Shown here piece after piece: positions 54,971-64,000 of a DNA stretch of 64,000 nt. The stretch's first letter is position 1; each line of letters opens with the position of its first letter. A program made the translations under genes and the position numbers. Origin of the DNA: Lumbricus terrestris (taxonomy: Eukaryota > Annelida > Clitellata > Crassiclitellata > Lumbricidae). Where the stretch lies: contig OX457043.1 of the NCBI GenBank assembly GCA_949752735.1, positions 652,587-716,586 of the forward strand, given 5' to 3'. Below the pieces are notes generated by a model. It searched no databases and was not told the origin of the DNA. It was given only the letters and a program-made list of their open reading frames with translations.

Positions 54971-57243
54971 TGTAACGCCCGTATGACGTGACGTTACGGC
55001 TTCCGATAGTTATTTTTGGAATCCGCCATTTGCGCTTCGGGTGATCGGTATATTATTATATATATTGGATTGCGGCCAGCGCGAATTAATGGCCTCGCGA
55101 TGCGCCATCTTGTGTCGATATGCGACGATGCGTCGGCGGTCGGCGACTAATATATATTGGGTTTCTGCCATCGGGTTTTAATTACTTCCGGTCGGCAACT
55201 GATACGTATTGGACCATGGCCAGCGCGTCTTAATCGTTCGCGACATAGCGGTAATCGGTATCTGAGCGATCAGCAGTCAGTCGTCATAAGTCGCTATTTT
55301 TTTCCCACGCTTACTATAGTCGGGAATCGGCCAGAGAGAGAAAGGGAGCGACACCAGACATAGTCACACAGACAGGCTCTGTAGTAACAGACATGGACGC
55401 TGGTATAATCCACCGCTGTGACGGATACTATAGTTGTATATATACGCGATGGCACCAGGCGAAGTCGCTATCACAAAGAGAGATACAAAGGAAGATAGAA
55501 AGGGAGGACCTAGTGTGTCGTCGGATAGCGCATTTTAATGGGCATAGAGAGAGAGACCGATACAGTCCGACAGACAGGATGGTAGACACAAAGACACGTG
55601 GGCGTGATCTTGGCAGCTATTTTTGCTGCGTATATGCTTTTGCGCAGTTCTTGCCACGTATACCTAAATGCGTAGATTTTTAAATGCGCAGTTGGTGACG
55701 TCAGAAGGCTCTATATAAAGCCGCGCATTGTCGACAGAGTGCGCAGAAGAGACGACAATGTAGATCTTGACAGAGTGGAGAAGTGTTCAGTGGAGTTGCT
55801 TGAATCCGACGTTGGGAGAGAAGACAATGGAGATCCGGACCGAGGGAGTCCGACGTAAGACAATGGAGATCCGGACCGAGGGAGTCCGACGTTAGGTTAG
55901 ATGCGCACTGTCGACGATTGGGGAGATGACATTGTGGATCTTTGTCGACGGAGTGGAGAAGTGTTCAGTGGAGTAGCTTAAATTCGACGCTGAAGTTAAA
56001 AGGCGCCGTTGCGATTTTTATTGAAAGTCTTTCGGATTCTGTCCTCGATCGGAGGAATGTAATACGTATCAGTGTTGCGTCGAATCGTTACTGCTGAGCG
56101 AATTTATCGTCGTCTTGAAGTTCGGTTGTGTCTTAGGCGATAGCCTGAAAGTTTGTTTGCCCATGAGGCGTCAATTAATCGATATATATATATATAGTTC
56201 GACGGGTTGTTTTCGTTCGGCGGATATCGTCGCCAATCTACGGAAGTCAATCTTTTTCGGACTCCTTTCGGCGCTATACTTCCTCGACGCCTATCCAGGA
56301 ACTACGTATGTCTCCGGATTCCGCGCATCCTCTCTCAGCATTATGTCCAGCCAATGATATCGAGGTACGTTTAGTTTAAAAGTGATCGATGATAGGAATT
56401 TGGGCTATTGACGAAATTGGCCTGGGGGACTTAGAGAAGAAACGGGAATAACAATAGATGATACTCTGGTCTATGTGTCGTTTGCAATACTAGTATTTCT
56501 GATTGCTTAAGTTGTTCTTGATGATTGTATAAGTTGTAACTATTGTTGTTTGAGGAGTTAACCGAATGACAATAATAAGAAACATTACTGAAATTACCGA
56601 CTTTGTTCATTGCTAGTATTAGAAAAACAAGTAGGCTTAACTAAAATACACTATGGAGGACTCCCGAGCTGCGACTCCCGCACAGCATTCAAGACCTCCC
56701 CCATCACTGGAAATGGTTTTAGAGGCTATTGCTTCCATGCATTCATCTATGCAAACTAACGCTAAGTCCTCCCAAGAAGCGATATTCGCAGTACAGTCAA
56801 AGGTTAGAGAAGCACTGACAGAGGCTGGGTCACGTCTAGAAAGGCTAAAATCATCGCCAATACCAAGATCTGTTGTGGGTTTGAACTCGGGACTGAGGTC
56901 CCCCGCTTCCATCATGGCGGACGCACCTTACCATTCGACCATCGGCCTGGCCGAAAGTACGGGTGCTAGACCCAAAGACTTGTCTCTCCCGCCTAACCCC
57001 GGTAGGCCTATTTTGCGACGTAGTGAACGACTATCAAGCAAAACTCCAATTTCCTATAGGGAATTAAGCAGCAGAAACAACTGGCCGTCATTCCATCGCG
57101 GGGATTCGAATCCAGAGGTCACCTCCTCTTGTCCTCCCTCCATCTCTAGGAACTACATGTACTACCCACAGCAGCACGCGGTCCCATTGAGCGAGGATCC
57201 GGAAGTGGCGAGTCCGGATAGGCCGATAGGGGCGGGCGTTACA
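54971..57243 (+). repeat. 3' LTR, 2273 bp
   Basis: Direct copy of the 5' LTR. The one difference noticed is a tandem duplication of a 36-bp unit starting AAGACAATGGAGATCCGG (copies 55821-55856 and 55857-55892; single in the 5' LTR at 50015-50050). The frame from 56653 runs out of the LTR into flanking GAA/GGA repeat. Confidence 0.92.
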
Positions 57244-57254
57244 GGAGGACCGTC

Positions 57255-57597
57255 GCCTCAACGATGCAAGGAGGTGGAGGAGGAGGAAGACGACGACGAG
57301 GAGAAGGAGGAAGAAGAAGAAGAGGAGGAGGAGGAGAAGGAGGAGGAGCGGGAGGAGGAGCAGGAAGAGGAAGAAGAAGAAGAGGAGGCGGATAAGAAGA
57401 AGGAGAAGGAGGAAGAGCAGGAGGAGAAGAAAAAGGATAAAGAGGAGAAGGAGGAGGAGGAGGAGAAAGAGTAGGAGGCGGAGGAGGAGGAAGAAGAAGA
57501 GGAGAAGGAGAAAGAAGAGGAGCAGGAGGAGGAGGAGAAGGAGGAGAAAGAGGAGGAGGAGAAAGAAAAGTAGAAGGTGGAGGAGGAGGAGGATTGG
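57255..57597. repeat. GGA/GAAG polypurine tract
   Basis: About 340 bp of polypurine directly at the 3' flank of the LTR element. Glu/Lys-rich frames here are artefacts. Confidence 0.93.
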
Positions 57598-57949
57598 ACA
57601 TGTGTTCAAAATAAACGTCAGTAAACTTAAGGTTACAGCAGTAATTGCATCGTGGTAGCAAGGCATCTTGAGTAACCGATAATTAGCATCATAATAATTG
57701 TTGTTGAGACAGTCGACGAAACTGTAGCCACATAGCAAATGAAACAATTTCGGTCGAAGTCCAATTTCCAGGCTGCAGCTGAATGACTGCGTGGGTGTCA
57801 TAATAATCAAAAAGTCAACGGACACGAATTGAGTTTTTAAAAGATTTTGAAAAGAGATTTTCTCGAGACGTATAATAAGCCGTCGACATATTCTCTGAAT
57901 TCATGTTCTGACGTTTATGGTTATGAAGGAGTACTTCTTGTAAATGTAA

Positions 57950-58195
57950 ATGTAATCGGATTTTTATATAGCGGCTGTCTTATGGCCTCGACCCTGAGGG
58001 TGAGATCCTTCACCACCGCTCGCCCGTTTGAATGGGCGCCACGCCATTTAGGTCCCCTTGGGCGGACCGTGCTAGCCAGAGATTTTGAATCTCTGAAACA
58101 GCCACCTTCGGGAATCGAACCGCGGCCCGCACGCTCTCTTCCACAGACGCGCGGTCGCCAGCTCTCTTACCGATGTAGCTAATGTGGGCTAACGT
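57950..58195 (-). mobile_element. tRNA-derived SINE, family B
   Basis: On the minus strand: an A-box region TCGGTAAGAGAGCTGGCGAC, B box GGTTCGATTCC, then GGTGGCTGTTTCAGAG, TCTGGCTAGCACGGTCCG and GGGGACCTAAATGGCG. It ends GCCGCTATATAAAAATCC, a variant of the shared LINE tail. It is homologous to the plus-strand copy at 62745. Confidence 0.8.
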
Positions 58196-58199
58196 TGTA

Positions 58200-58723
58200 G
58201 AAGAGTTTCCGTTACAGGTAAGGCAGGCGCATACACAGACATAGCAAGGCATACACAGGCATAGACAGACAGGGTCGTATAATAGTCCTACTGCATCTAT
58301 AGGAGACGTACGACTCTGAATGTAAACACAGATTACTCGTGTAATGATTTGATCTGTATGCACATCCACATTGGCAATCATTATTATCTCCTAAGAACTC
58401 ATTCGCTCCATTCACCATCTCCATTCTGCCGCATGTTCCGTTGAATCCCGAGGGATCGACGACACAGAGGGAATTACCTTCCACCCACGACCCACGACCC
58501 ACCCACCAACCCACTCACCCACCCACCCACTCACCCACCCACCCACTCACCCACCCACCAACCCAATCACCAACTCACCAACCCACCCACTCACCCACTT
58601 ACCCACCCACCAACCCAATCACCAACTCACCCACTCACCCACTTACCCACTTACCCACCCATCTTTGGTTGATCGTAATTATGAGGAGTGTGGCGCCAAC
58701 TGCGATGAAACGTTGAACCACAA
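58200..58723. repeat. ACAGGCATAGACA words and CACCCA array
   Basis: Short CATACACAGGCATAGACA repeats at 58228-58270, and (CCCA)n/(CTCACC)n at 58487-58660. A minus frame at about 58470-58350 (SLCVVDPSGFNGTCG) is Cys-containing but not assignable. Confidence 0.7.
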
Positions 58724-58732
58724 CCTCTATAG

Positions 58733-59541
58733 GAGTCTAGGACAATACCCCCGGACTAAACCCCCCGGACAAAACCCCCGGAACAAAACCCCCGGACAAA
58801 CCCCCCCGGTATAAACCCCCCCGGACAAAACCCCCCGGACAGAACACCAACAAGATTGTCACCTTCCAGTTTCAGCTTCGCCTTGCATTCGCCCTGTTTC
58901 TCTTTATTTTGTCTGCGCTTCTCACACTCGTACGATGTAATACCATTAGCTAACTGTTTCTGCTTTACAAAAACGTAGCCGTTATATATAACTTTACGTT
59001 TACCCTTATCTGATACTACAACTCCATGCCTGCTTTCTGTCTAAAGTTTTGCAAATACTGTACTGTCTATGAAATTTTCACTGCCCCTTATACTCAGACG
59101 GTCTTCAACAGTGTCTAGGCTCTGCTCTTGTTACATTAATTAACACCTGTTGATCAGAATCTCTAGGCTCTATACCTACCTTCATTATTTACTTGATTAA
59201 TTAGCACCTCTTCAATGTGCTGTTGATCAGAATATCTAGGCTCTACCTACCCTTTAACACCTTTTCAGTTACTTGCTAGATTATTTAACACCTCTTCAAT
59301 TTGTCACCTGATTACGGAGCTGGTGTTTTTTTTATACCGGTATATAAGTAATAAAACCTTTGTGATTAGGCCTATGGTAAAGACGAAACCTATTTCTTTT
59401 ACAATAAAACATACCGGGGGTGGGGGAGTTTCATACCGGGGGGTTTTGTCTGGGGGTTTTATACCGGGGGGGTTTTGCCCGGGGGGTTTTGTCCGGGGGG
59501 TTTTGTCCGGGGGTTTTGTCCGGGGGTATTGTCCTGCTCCC
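58733..59541 (-). mobile_element. Mutator-like element with G-rich TIRs and FLYWCH remnant
   Basis: Flanked by a perfect 9-bp duplication CCTCTATAG (58724-58732 and 59542-59550), the size typical of Mutator-like elements. The roughly 120-bp inverted ends begin GAGTCTAGGACAATACCCCC (left) and GGGAGCAGGACAATACC (right, inverted). They are built of short CCGGACAAAACCCCC units, giving strong G-quadruplex potential on one strand of each arm. The interior encodes a FLYWCH-like domain on the minus strand but no transposase core, so the copy is deleted and non-autonomous. Confidence 0.85.
58848..59040 (-). pseudogene. FLYWCH-type zinc finger remnant
   Basis: Open minus frame reading VVVSDKGKRKVIYNGYVFVK, then QKQLANGITSYECEKRR and GECKAKLKLEGDNLVGVLS. 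This follows the FLYWCH pattern (gy-y, g-tsY-C, C-a-l, gd). The usual Trp before the first Cys is replaced, and the closing HxH is lost into the TIR, so the finger is probably dead. FLYWCH domains are typical passengers of Mutator-like transposases. Confidence 0.75.
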
Positions 59542-59550
59542 CCTCTATAG

Positions 59551-59620
59551 ACATTGACATAATGTCTGATAGACATTGACATAATGTCTGATAGACATTA
59601 TGTCAATGTCTATAGACACT
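59551..59620. repeat. GACATTGACATAATGTCT palindromic repeats
   Basis: Three units, the third inverted (GACATTATGTCAATGTC), next to the Mutator-like element's right target duplication. Together they can form a hairpin. Confidence 0.8.
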
Positions 59621-60115
59621 CATTGTGTTGCTGAAAAAGAAGGTACTACAGACATGCATTTTCAGCACTCTGTTATACGGGTGCGAGGCCTGGGTGGTAA
59701 CGAAGTACATTGAACAAAGACTTATGGCCTTCGAAAGAAAGTGCTACAGGAAAATACTAAGAATAGGGTGGATGCAGAAGGTAAACAACACAGAACTATA
59801 CAAGCGAGTGCAGTTAAAACAAAACATCATGCAGAAGCTGATCAGAAGGAAACTAGGATTGTTCGGGCACATCTGCAGAATGGATAACAGCAGGAAGATC
59901 AAAGCACTGATGTTCGGACGAATGGATGGGACAAACAAGAGAGGAAGGCCTCATAGGGAATGGCTCGACGACATATCCGATTGGGGCAAGGCCCCGCTTC
60001 AGGAGCTGAGCGGAACGGCGCTGGATAGGAGAAAGTGGAAGGACCTGGTGAAGAAGGCATCGGACACCTACGGGCGCTGAGCCCACGGTTGCTGATGATG
60101 ATGATGTGTTGCTGA
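59610..60115 (+). mobile_element. RTE-like LINE 3' end, copy 1
   Basis: A 151-codon frame from 59625 to 60080: TLLYGCEAWVVTKYIEQRL, then MAFERKCYRKILRIGW, GLFGHICRMD, KRGRPHREWLDD and DRRKWKDLVKKASDTYGR. This is the C-terminal region of non-LTR retrotransposon ORF2 (TLLYGCEAW, then GH-RM, then GRP--W). The frame is intact to the stop. It ends in a (GATGAT) run at about 60098-60108, the usual short-repeat terminus. It is 5' truncated. Confidence 0.82.
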
Positions 60116-60502
60116 GGTTTCTGTTCCCAATGGCAATGACGGCGATAACAGTACTAACAGTCCATTCCAAGAAGGCATACTATACACGTACATGCAAGTG
60201 ATATGTTTGTTTGCAAGCTTACACGTATACACATGTGTGTGCTAATGTGTGCTTGATAACATGCCGAGTGCAGGGCATGTTACCGAGTGAAAGAAATGTC
60301 TAAAATTTAGCCATTGAGCCAGTAGTGATTGCTTTCTCTCTACAAACAAATTTCTTTATACCACACATGCGGTGTTTATCGTCAGCGATGTATTTTAACC
60401 AAAATACATGTAAGTGAAACTGTTTATTGCAATGCAGACGGCAACAGATTTTATCGCCACCGTCTTAGACCTTTCCATCAGCATCTCACTTAAAATAAGA
60501 AT

Positions 60503-60735
60503 GATTGATTGTTTTTTGTTTTCAAAACAAACGTATCGTTTAATCATTGTCTGTATAGTATTAGGAAGTACCTCCAGAAATAGGTCACATGACATCATGA
60601 TGTAAGTAAAAACATTATGATAGCAAATTGAAATTAATCGATGAATTGTTTTGGTGGTACTTCCTAATACTATACAGACAATGATTAAACGATACGTTTG
60701 TTTTGCGCTGACAACAAAGAAAAAACACGATTGAA
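60503..60735. repeat. Perfect 50-bp inverted repeat with 83-bp loop
   Basis: Arms 60523-60572 and 60656-60705 are exactly complementary over 50 bp (left arm starts CAAAACAAACGTATCGTTTA). The outer flanks are weakly complementary (TTTTTTGTTTTC versus AACAAAGAAAAAAC). The loop carries GTCACATGACATCATGATG. It may be a MITE or a hairpin locus. It lies between the two RTE-like fragments. Confidence 0.93.
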
Positions 60736-60739
60736 ATCC

Positions 60740-61045
60740 AATGCCAGAACATCATGCAGAAGCTGATCGGAAGAAAGCTGAGGCTTTTTGGGCACATCTG
60801 CAGAATGAAGGACGATAGGAAAATAAAAACGCTGATGTTCGGCAGGATGGAGGGGACAAATCGAAGAGGGAGACCGCATAGGGAGTGGCTGGACGACATC
60901 ACCAGGTGGGGAGAGCATCACTCCAAGAGCTGAGTCACGCGGCGATGGACAGGGGTCGATGGAGGAGCTTGATGAAGACGGCAGTGGACACCTACGGGCG
61001 CCGAGCCCACGGTTCCTGATGATGATGATGATGATGATGTTTTGG
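60740..61045 (+). mobile_element. RTE-like LINE 3' end, copy 2
   Basis: Starts at AACATCATGCAGAAGCTGAT and follows copy 1 (59822-60108) with scattered substitutions and at least one frameshift (GGTGGGGAGAGCATCACTCC for the copy 1 equivalent). It ends GGCGCCGAGCCCACGGTTCC and a longer (GAT)n run at 61017-61038. Confidence 0.85.
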
Positions 61046-62540
61046 CGATTATTCCAATAGGTCTAATTAATCGTTAAACTCGGGTTACTATCTTTCACCC
61101 ATGTATTGTATGTGCTATGCACAATTTGTACATATTCGCTACGGAGAATAGACAGCCTTAATTGAACAGGCGCATGATGAATTACTGCAGCTGTCTTAAA
61201 AATACATGTAGGTACATTATAGTTCCTCTGTCATTCGTTAAGCTTGTCTCTTTGCCTGGTCGACCATCATTCAGTGAGGTGGTCCATGAACAATTCAACA
61301 CACTGCTGCAGCAGTCGACGTTGGATACAGGGCCGTAAATCTGTAGCTAAATGTGGGGAGGGAAAATTGTCCCTTCGGAATTGTGCGTATAGTATACCTC
61401 CCCCCAAGAATACCACCCAAAGTTAGTGTTAAAAATTGTTGGTTCGCACTATAGACCTACTGCACATAGCCTATAATATGTTCAGACTACAGAGAACAAC
61501 ACGACTAGTCACTAGAACCTAGAGGTTCTCTTGCCAAACCGAAAGAGTTGAAGCATTAGGTCTATTTAGTGTCGTATATTTATCTTCATCTTAACTTCTC
61601 CATCTGCATGGTTTAGTAGGCGCATACATTCATCTTTAGCAACTCGTTTGTACTGTAAAATGAGCTGTTAACCTGTTACCCGCTTCTGTGTTCAGTGTCA
61701 AATGTTTAATGATCAAGTTAAACAACAACACGGTTATATCTACAACAATGAGTTGACAAGGGGTTAAAACATGTCTGGACGTTGCGTGAATCTCAGTCAA
61801 TTATAGGTCTAAGGTGAAAACTAATTTTAATTATACATAACTTTCTACTTGCAGGCTAATATAATCCACAACAAATACTTTATAATATCATTTTGTCGTT
61901 TTTGCCATCTCTTGCCTATCAATTGTTTTAATAGCTGAATTTATTTTGACTGAAATCCACAAAATAGGCTGGCTCTCGCTACTTATATATAGCTTCTGTG
62001 GACGCTGAAGTATACCCTACTCTGGAGATTGCGATTGCGATTACAAATACAAACTGCAACCAAAACAGATTCATTATAGGCCTACTTAGAAGAAATCTGA
62101 TCATAATGATAACATTATAATGCTATTATACAATGCTGTTAGTCACTTTTCTGGTGCACAGATTTAGGCAATGGCTAGGCCTAATTGTTTCAAATTTGTT
62201 TGTGTATGTGAAAAGCTGTTTTTGATAGGGAATGCAGTGCACATTTGCACTATTTTCAAAGCACTTACCAGCACACCATCCACAAGTCATGTGGAAAAAC
62301 GAAAGAGATGAGACTTCTTAAATCCTTTAACGCACCGCACTCTATTCACGAATTTTATTTGTTTAAATTTATTTGTAATCCTCTGTGCGGTATAACGTGG
62401 TCTTGAGATGATGTGACAGGCCTATCAGTATTTCTCCTTTCAAATCTGAGAGCCCATGCTTCAAATATGACTAGCCTATGTACTTGTGTATACATGTTAT
62501 GTATGCATGCATGAACCGTCAATGCACGTATGTAAACTTA
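61046..62540. other. No gene recognised
   Basis: Unique-looking AT-rich DNA with TAGGCCTA words. It has a fragment GGGCCGTAAATCTGTAGC near 61331 that recurs inverted near 63492 (GATTTACGGCCCTGG), possibly ends of one decayed element. Confidence 0.45.
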
Positions 62541-62625
62541 TGTGCCAATTTACAAAGCGCCTCTTACAGTACTATAGCTATTCAGAGGCACTCTCAGCGT
62601 GAAAGCCCCGAGGGAATAGGAAAGA
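62541..62625 (-). mobile_element. LINE/SINE tail fragment
   Basis: On minus: TTCCCTCGGGGCTTTCACGC, GAGAGTGCCTCTGAATAGC, then GAGGCGCTTTGTAAAT. It is related to 8895-8985 and to the shared tail. Confidence 0.5.
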
Positions 62626-62744
62626 CCTGAAGCAGTGAATGGTTGAAGAATGGTTGAAGACGTCACCCTCTAATTAGATCTTAATAAGGATATATAAAGG
62701 GAGGTAGGTTATTCAACATAGAAGGGAGCTGACTCGCTTGGCCA

Positions 62745-62940
62745 CATTGGTAAGGTCGATGGCGGCGCGTCTGTACGCTACTCTCTGAAAGAGAGCGTGC
62801 GGGCTACGGTTCGATTCCCAAAGGTGGCTATTTCAGAGAGTCAAATCTCGGGCTAGAACGGTCCGTCCACGGGGACCTAAATGGCGTTGCGACACTAACC
62901 ATCTTTGAAATGGCAGTGTCGTTAAACACGTAACAACAAC
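62745..62940 (+). mobile_element. tRNA-derived SINE, family B, second copy
   Basis: A-box region TTGGTAAGGTCGATGGCGG (about 62767), B box GGTTCGATTCC (about 62810), GGTGGCTATTTCAGAG, GGGCTAGAACGGTCCG and GGGGACCTAAATGGCGTTGC. It ends in AACAACAAC at 62932-62940 instead of the GCGCTATATAAAT tail seen on the other copy. Confidence 0.8.
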
Positions 62941-64000
62941 ATAGAAGGGTCTAATTCCACATGAAAGGGTCTACAATGGCAAAAGCTGGTGTTGGGCCAT
63001 GTAAGTCCTTGCCCGAGGAACTAGATCAAGTCGATAAGCAAACCGATCAGCCGACCGGAGAGGGTGGGAAGGTACTGCAGAGAGGGTTTGTGCACCAAGT
63101 GACAAAGGTGCTTAGGAGCTTGTCCATTTTGAGTACAGGTAGGCCCTATGTATGGTATTGTGTGTGCGTGTGTGTGATTAGCTGTCTTCCTTTCTGCAGT
63201 CTTTCATGATGATAGACTATATTGGGCGTGTCAAGTCATAAATTCCTCTCTTTGTATTAATAAAGAAGAGATTCTATTGATCAATGAACAGATTTACACC
63301 TCTTTTAGCTGTGCGGCTTTTGATCACAGGGCAAATCTTCAAATATCCACGTTTCGAGCAATGTGCCGTCGTTTACAGCTTGCCGACTCTAGCATTTGTG
63401 ACGCAGCAGAGAAAAATTGTGGGGAGGGAATTCCTTCACGTTCCCTCCCCAGCTCTAAATGTGAGAAGGGAATTCCCTCCCTTCCCTCCCCGGGATTTAC
63501 GGCCCTGGTTGGATATATCTGCTGTCTGTTATAACGATACAACAACATCATCCATCGAAAACGACGACGAGATGATAAATTGACTTTGACACAAAAAATG
63601 AAACGTCGAAACTTCTGGATAAATCCAAACCATCCGGAAAACTCACAGCGACTGGAAATCCTCACGTTCCGGGAGATCACCGAAAACTTTTTTGTATAAT
63701 CATTCAGTCTATCCAGAGTGAATCCAGCAGGATTGGCGACGATGAGTGGGGGAGGGGAGATGAGTGGGGGAGGGGAATTGAGGGGGGGAAGAGGGAGAGT
63801 GATAGGCATTTAATCCCTAGAGAGTGTGAAGGGTAGGGACAGATCGGTCAACTAGATATCGACGGCTTTCCGCCCATTCATCCATTCATCCATCCATCCA
63901 TCCATCCATCCATCCGTTCATCCATCCATCCATCCATCCAGAGTGTGTTTGTCTGTGAGCAGCATTCGCAACGCATATTCTGATGGATGTGACAGATGAG
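62941..64000. other. No gene recognised; CATC array
   Basis: Positions 63420-63510 contain two GGGAATTCC words embedded in CCCTCCC-rich DNA. Positions 63740-63795 hold GAGTGGGGGAGGGG repeats. (CATC)n lies at 63875-63940. A minus-strand donor-like GTGAGT near 63649 follows an open stretch, but no exon could be supported. Confidence 0.5.

Larger units (their letters stand above)
49161..57247 (+). mobile_element. LTR retrotransposon, 8079 bp, with GGAG target duplication
   Basis: Two long direct repeats (49165-51401 and 54971-57243) bracket a 3.57-kb interior. The flanking 4-bp duplication GGAG is at 49161-49164 and 57244-57247. LTR ends are TGTAACGCCCG...CGGGCGTTACA, a perfect 11-bp terminal inversion with TG...CA. 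A primer binding site follows the 5' LTR by 2 bp. The interior encodes one long frame but no recognisable protease, RT, RNase H or integrase, so the copy looks non-autonomous. The LTRs match throughout the stretches I compared, apart from a 36-bp tandem duplication, which suggests a recent insertion. It lies upstream of the GPCR exons. Confidence 0.92.

Noticed and set aside
57238..57474. Glu/Lys-rich extension of the LTR frame past the 3' LTR
   Set aside because: It is host polypurine repeat read through from the LTR, not a conserved coding region.
58350..58475. Cys-containing minus frame SLCVVDPSGFNGTCGRM as a secreted-domain exon
   Set aside because: Slight resemblance to small Cys-rich domains only. 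It has no clear splice sites and is flanked by CACCCA repeat and SINE.
63650..63745. Possible minus-strand exon ending at GTGAGT (two frames, e.g. FGDLPEREDFQSL)
   Set aside because: No convincing acceptor and no recognisable domain. The frame with a natural-looking peptide meets a stop just upstream.

Overview
This is a piece of an intron-rich animal nuclear genome, most likely a marine invertebrate. It carries two split neuronal receptor genes on the minus strand, a large load of microsatellites (CA, TA, GACA, CTC/GGA, AAT, CACT, CAGT) and many decayed transposons. There is no bacterial gene organisation. Frequent TAGGCCTA-like words recall echinoderm or hemichordate DNA, but that is a weak impression and the phylum is not determined.

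Layout. Positions 1-9.6 kb are mostly simple repeats and minisatellites, including a 130-bp AT-rich tandem array and a 13-bp array of about 41 units. Positions 9.7-22.1 kb are a transposon graveyard: several non-LTR retrotransposon 3' ends, a retroelement RT C-terminal relic, hAT-like MITEs with 8-bp target duplications, and a 27-bp-TIR element. Positions 22361-30423 (minus) hold a complete six-exon nicotinic acetylcholine receptor alpha-type subunit of about 501 residues. Its introns carry a LINE end, a tRNA-derived SINE, two MITEs and several minisatellites. Positions 30.7-43.5 kb hold a SINE, a 30-bp minisatellite, an hAT-like element, a LINE 3' end and a deleted mariner-like transposon with 155-bp inverted repeats.

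Positions 43899-48399 (minus) hold three exons (TM3-TM5, TM6, TM7) of a class A peptide GPCR. Its introns contain about 1.8 kb of CACT repeat, a CAGT array and a CAG/CTG array that starts right at a splice donor. Upstream of this gene, 49165-57243 is an apparently recent LTR retrotransposon: two LTRs of 2237 and 2273 bp, a 4-bp target duplication GGAG, and a primer binding site matching tRNA-Leu(UAA). A long reading frame starts inside the LTR and runs through the primer site, and no pol gene is visible. Positions 57.9-64 kb hold a second SINE family, a Mutator-like element (9-bp target duplication, G-rich long inverted repeats, a FLYWCH-domain remnant), two RTE-like LINE 3' ends and a perfect 50-bp inverted repeat.

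A recurring theme is a shared 3' tail (core GCGCTATATAAAT) on the LINE fragments and on both SINE families. This suggests that one LINE family mobilises the SINEs. All calls come from reading the sequence and the conceptual translations; no alignment or database search was run.
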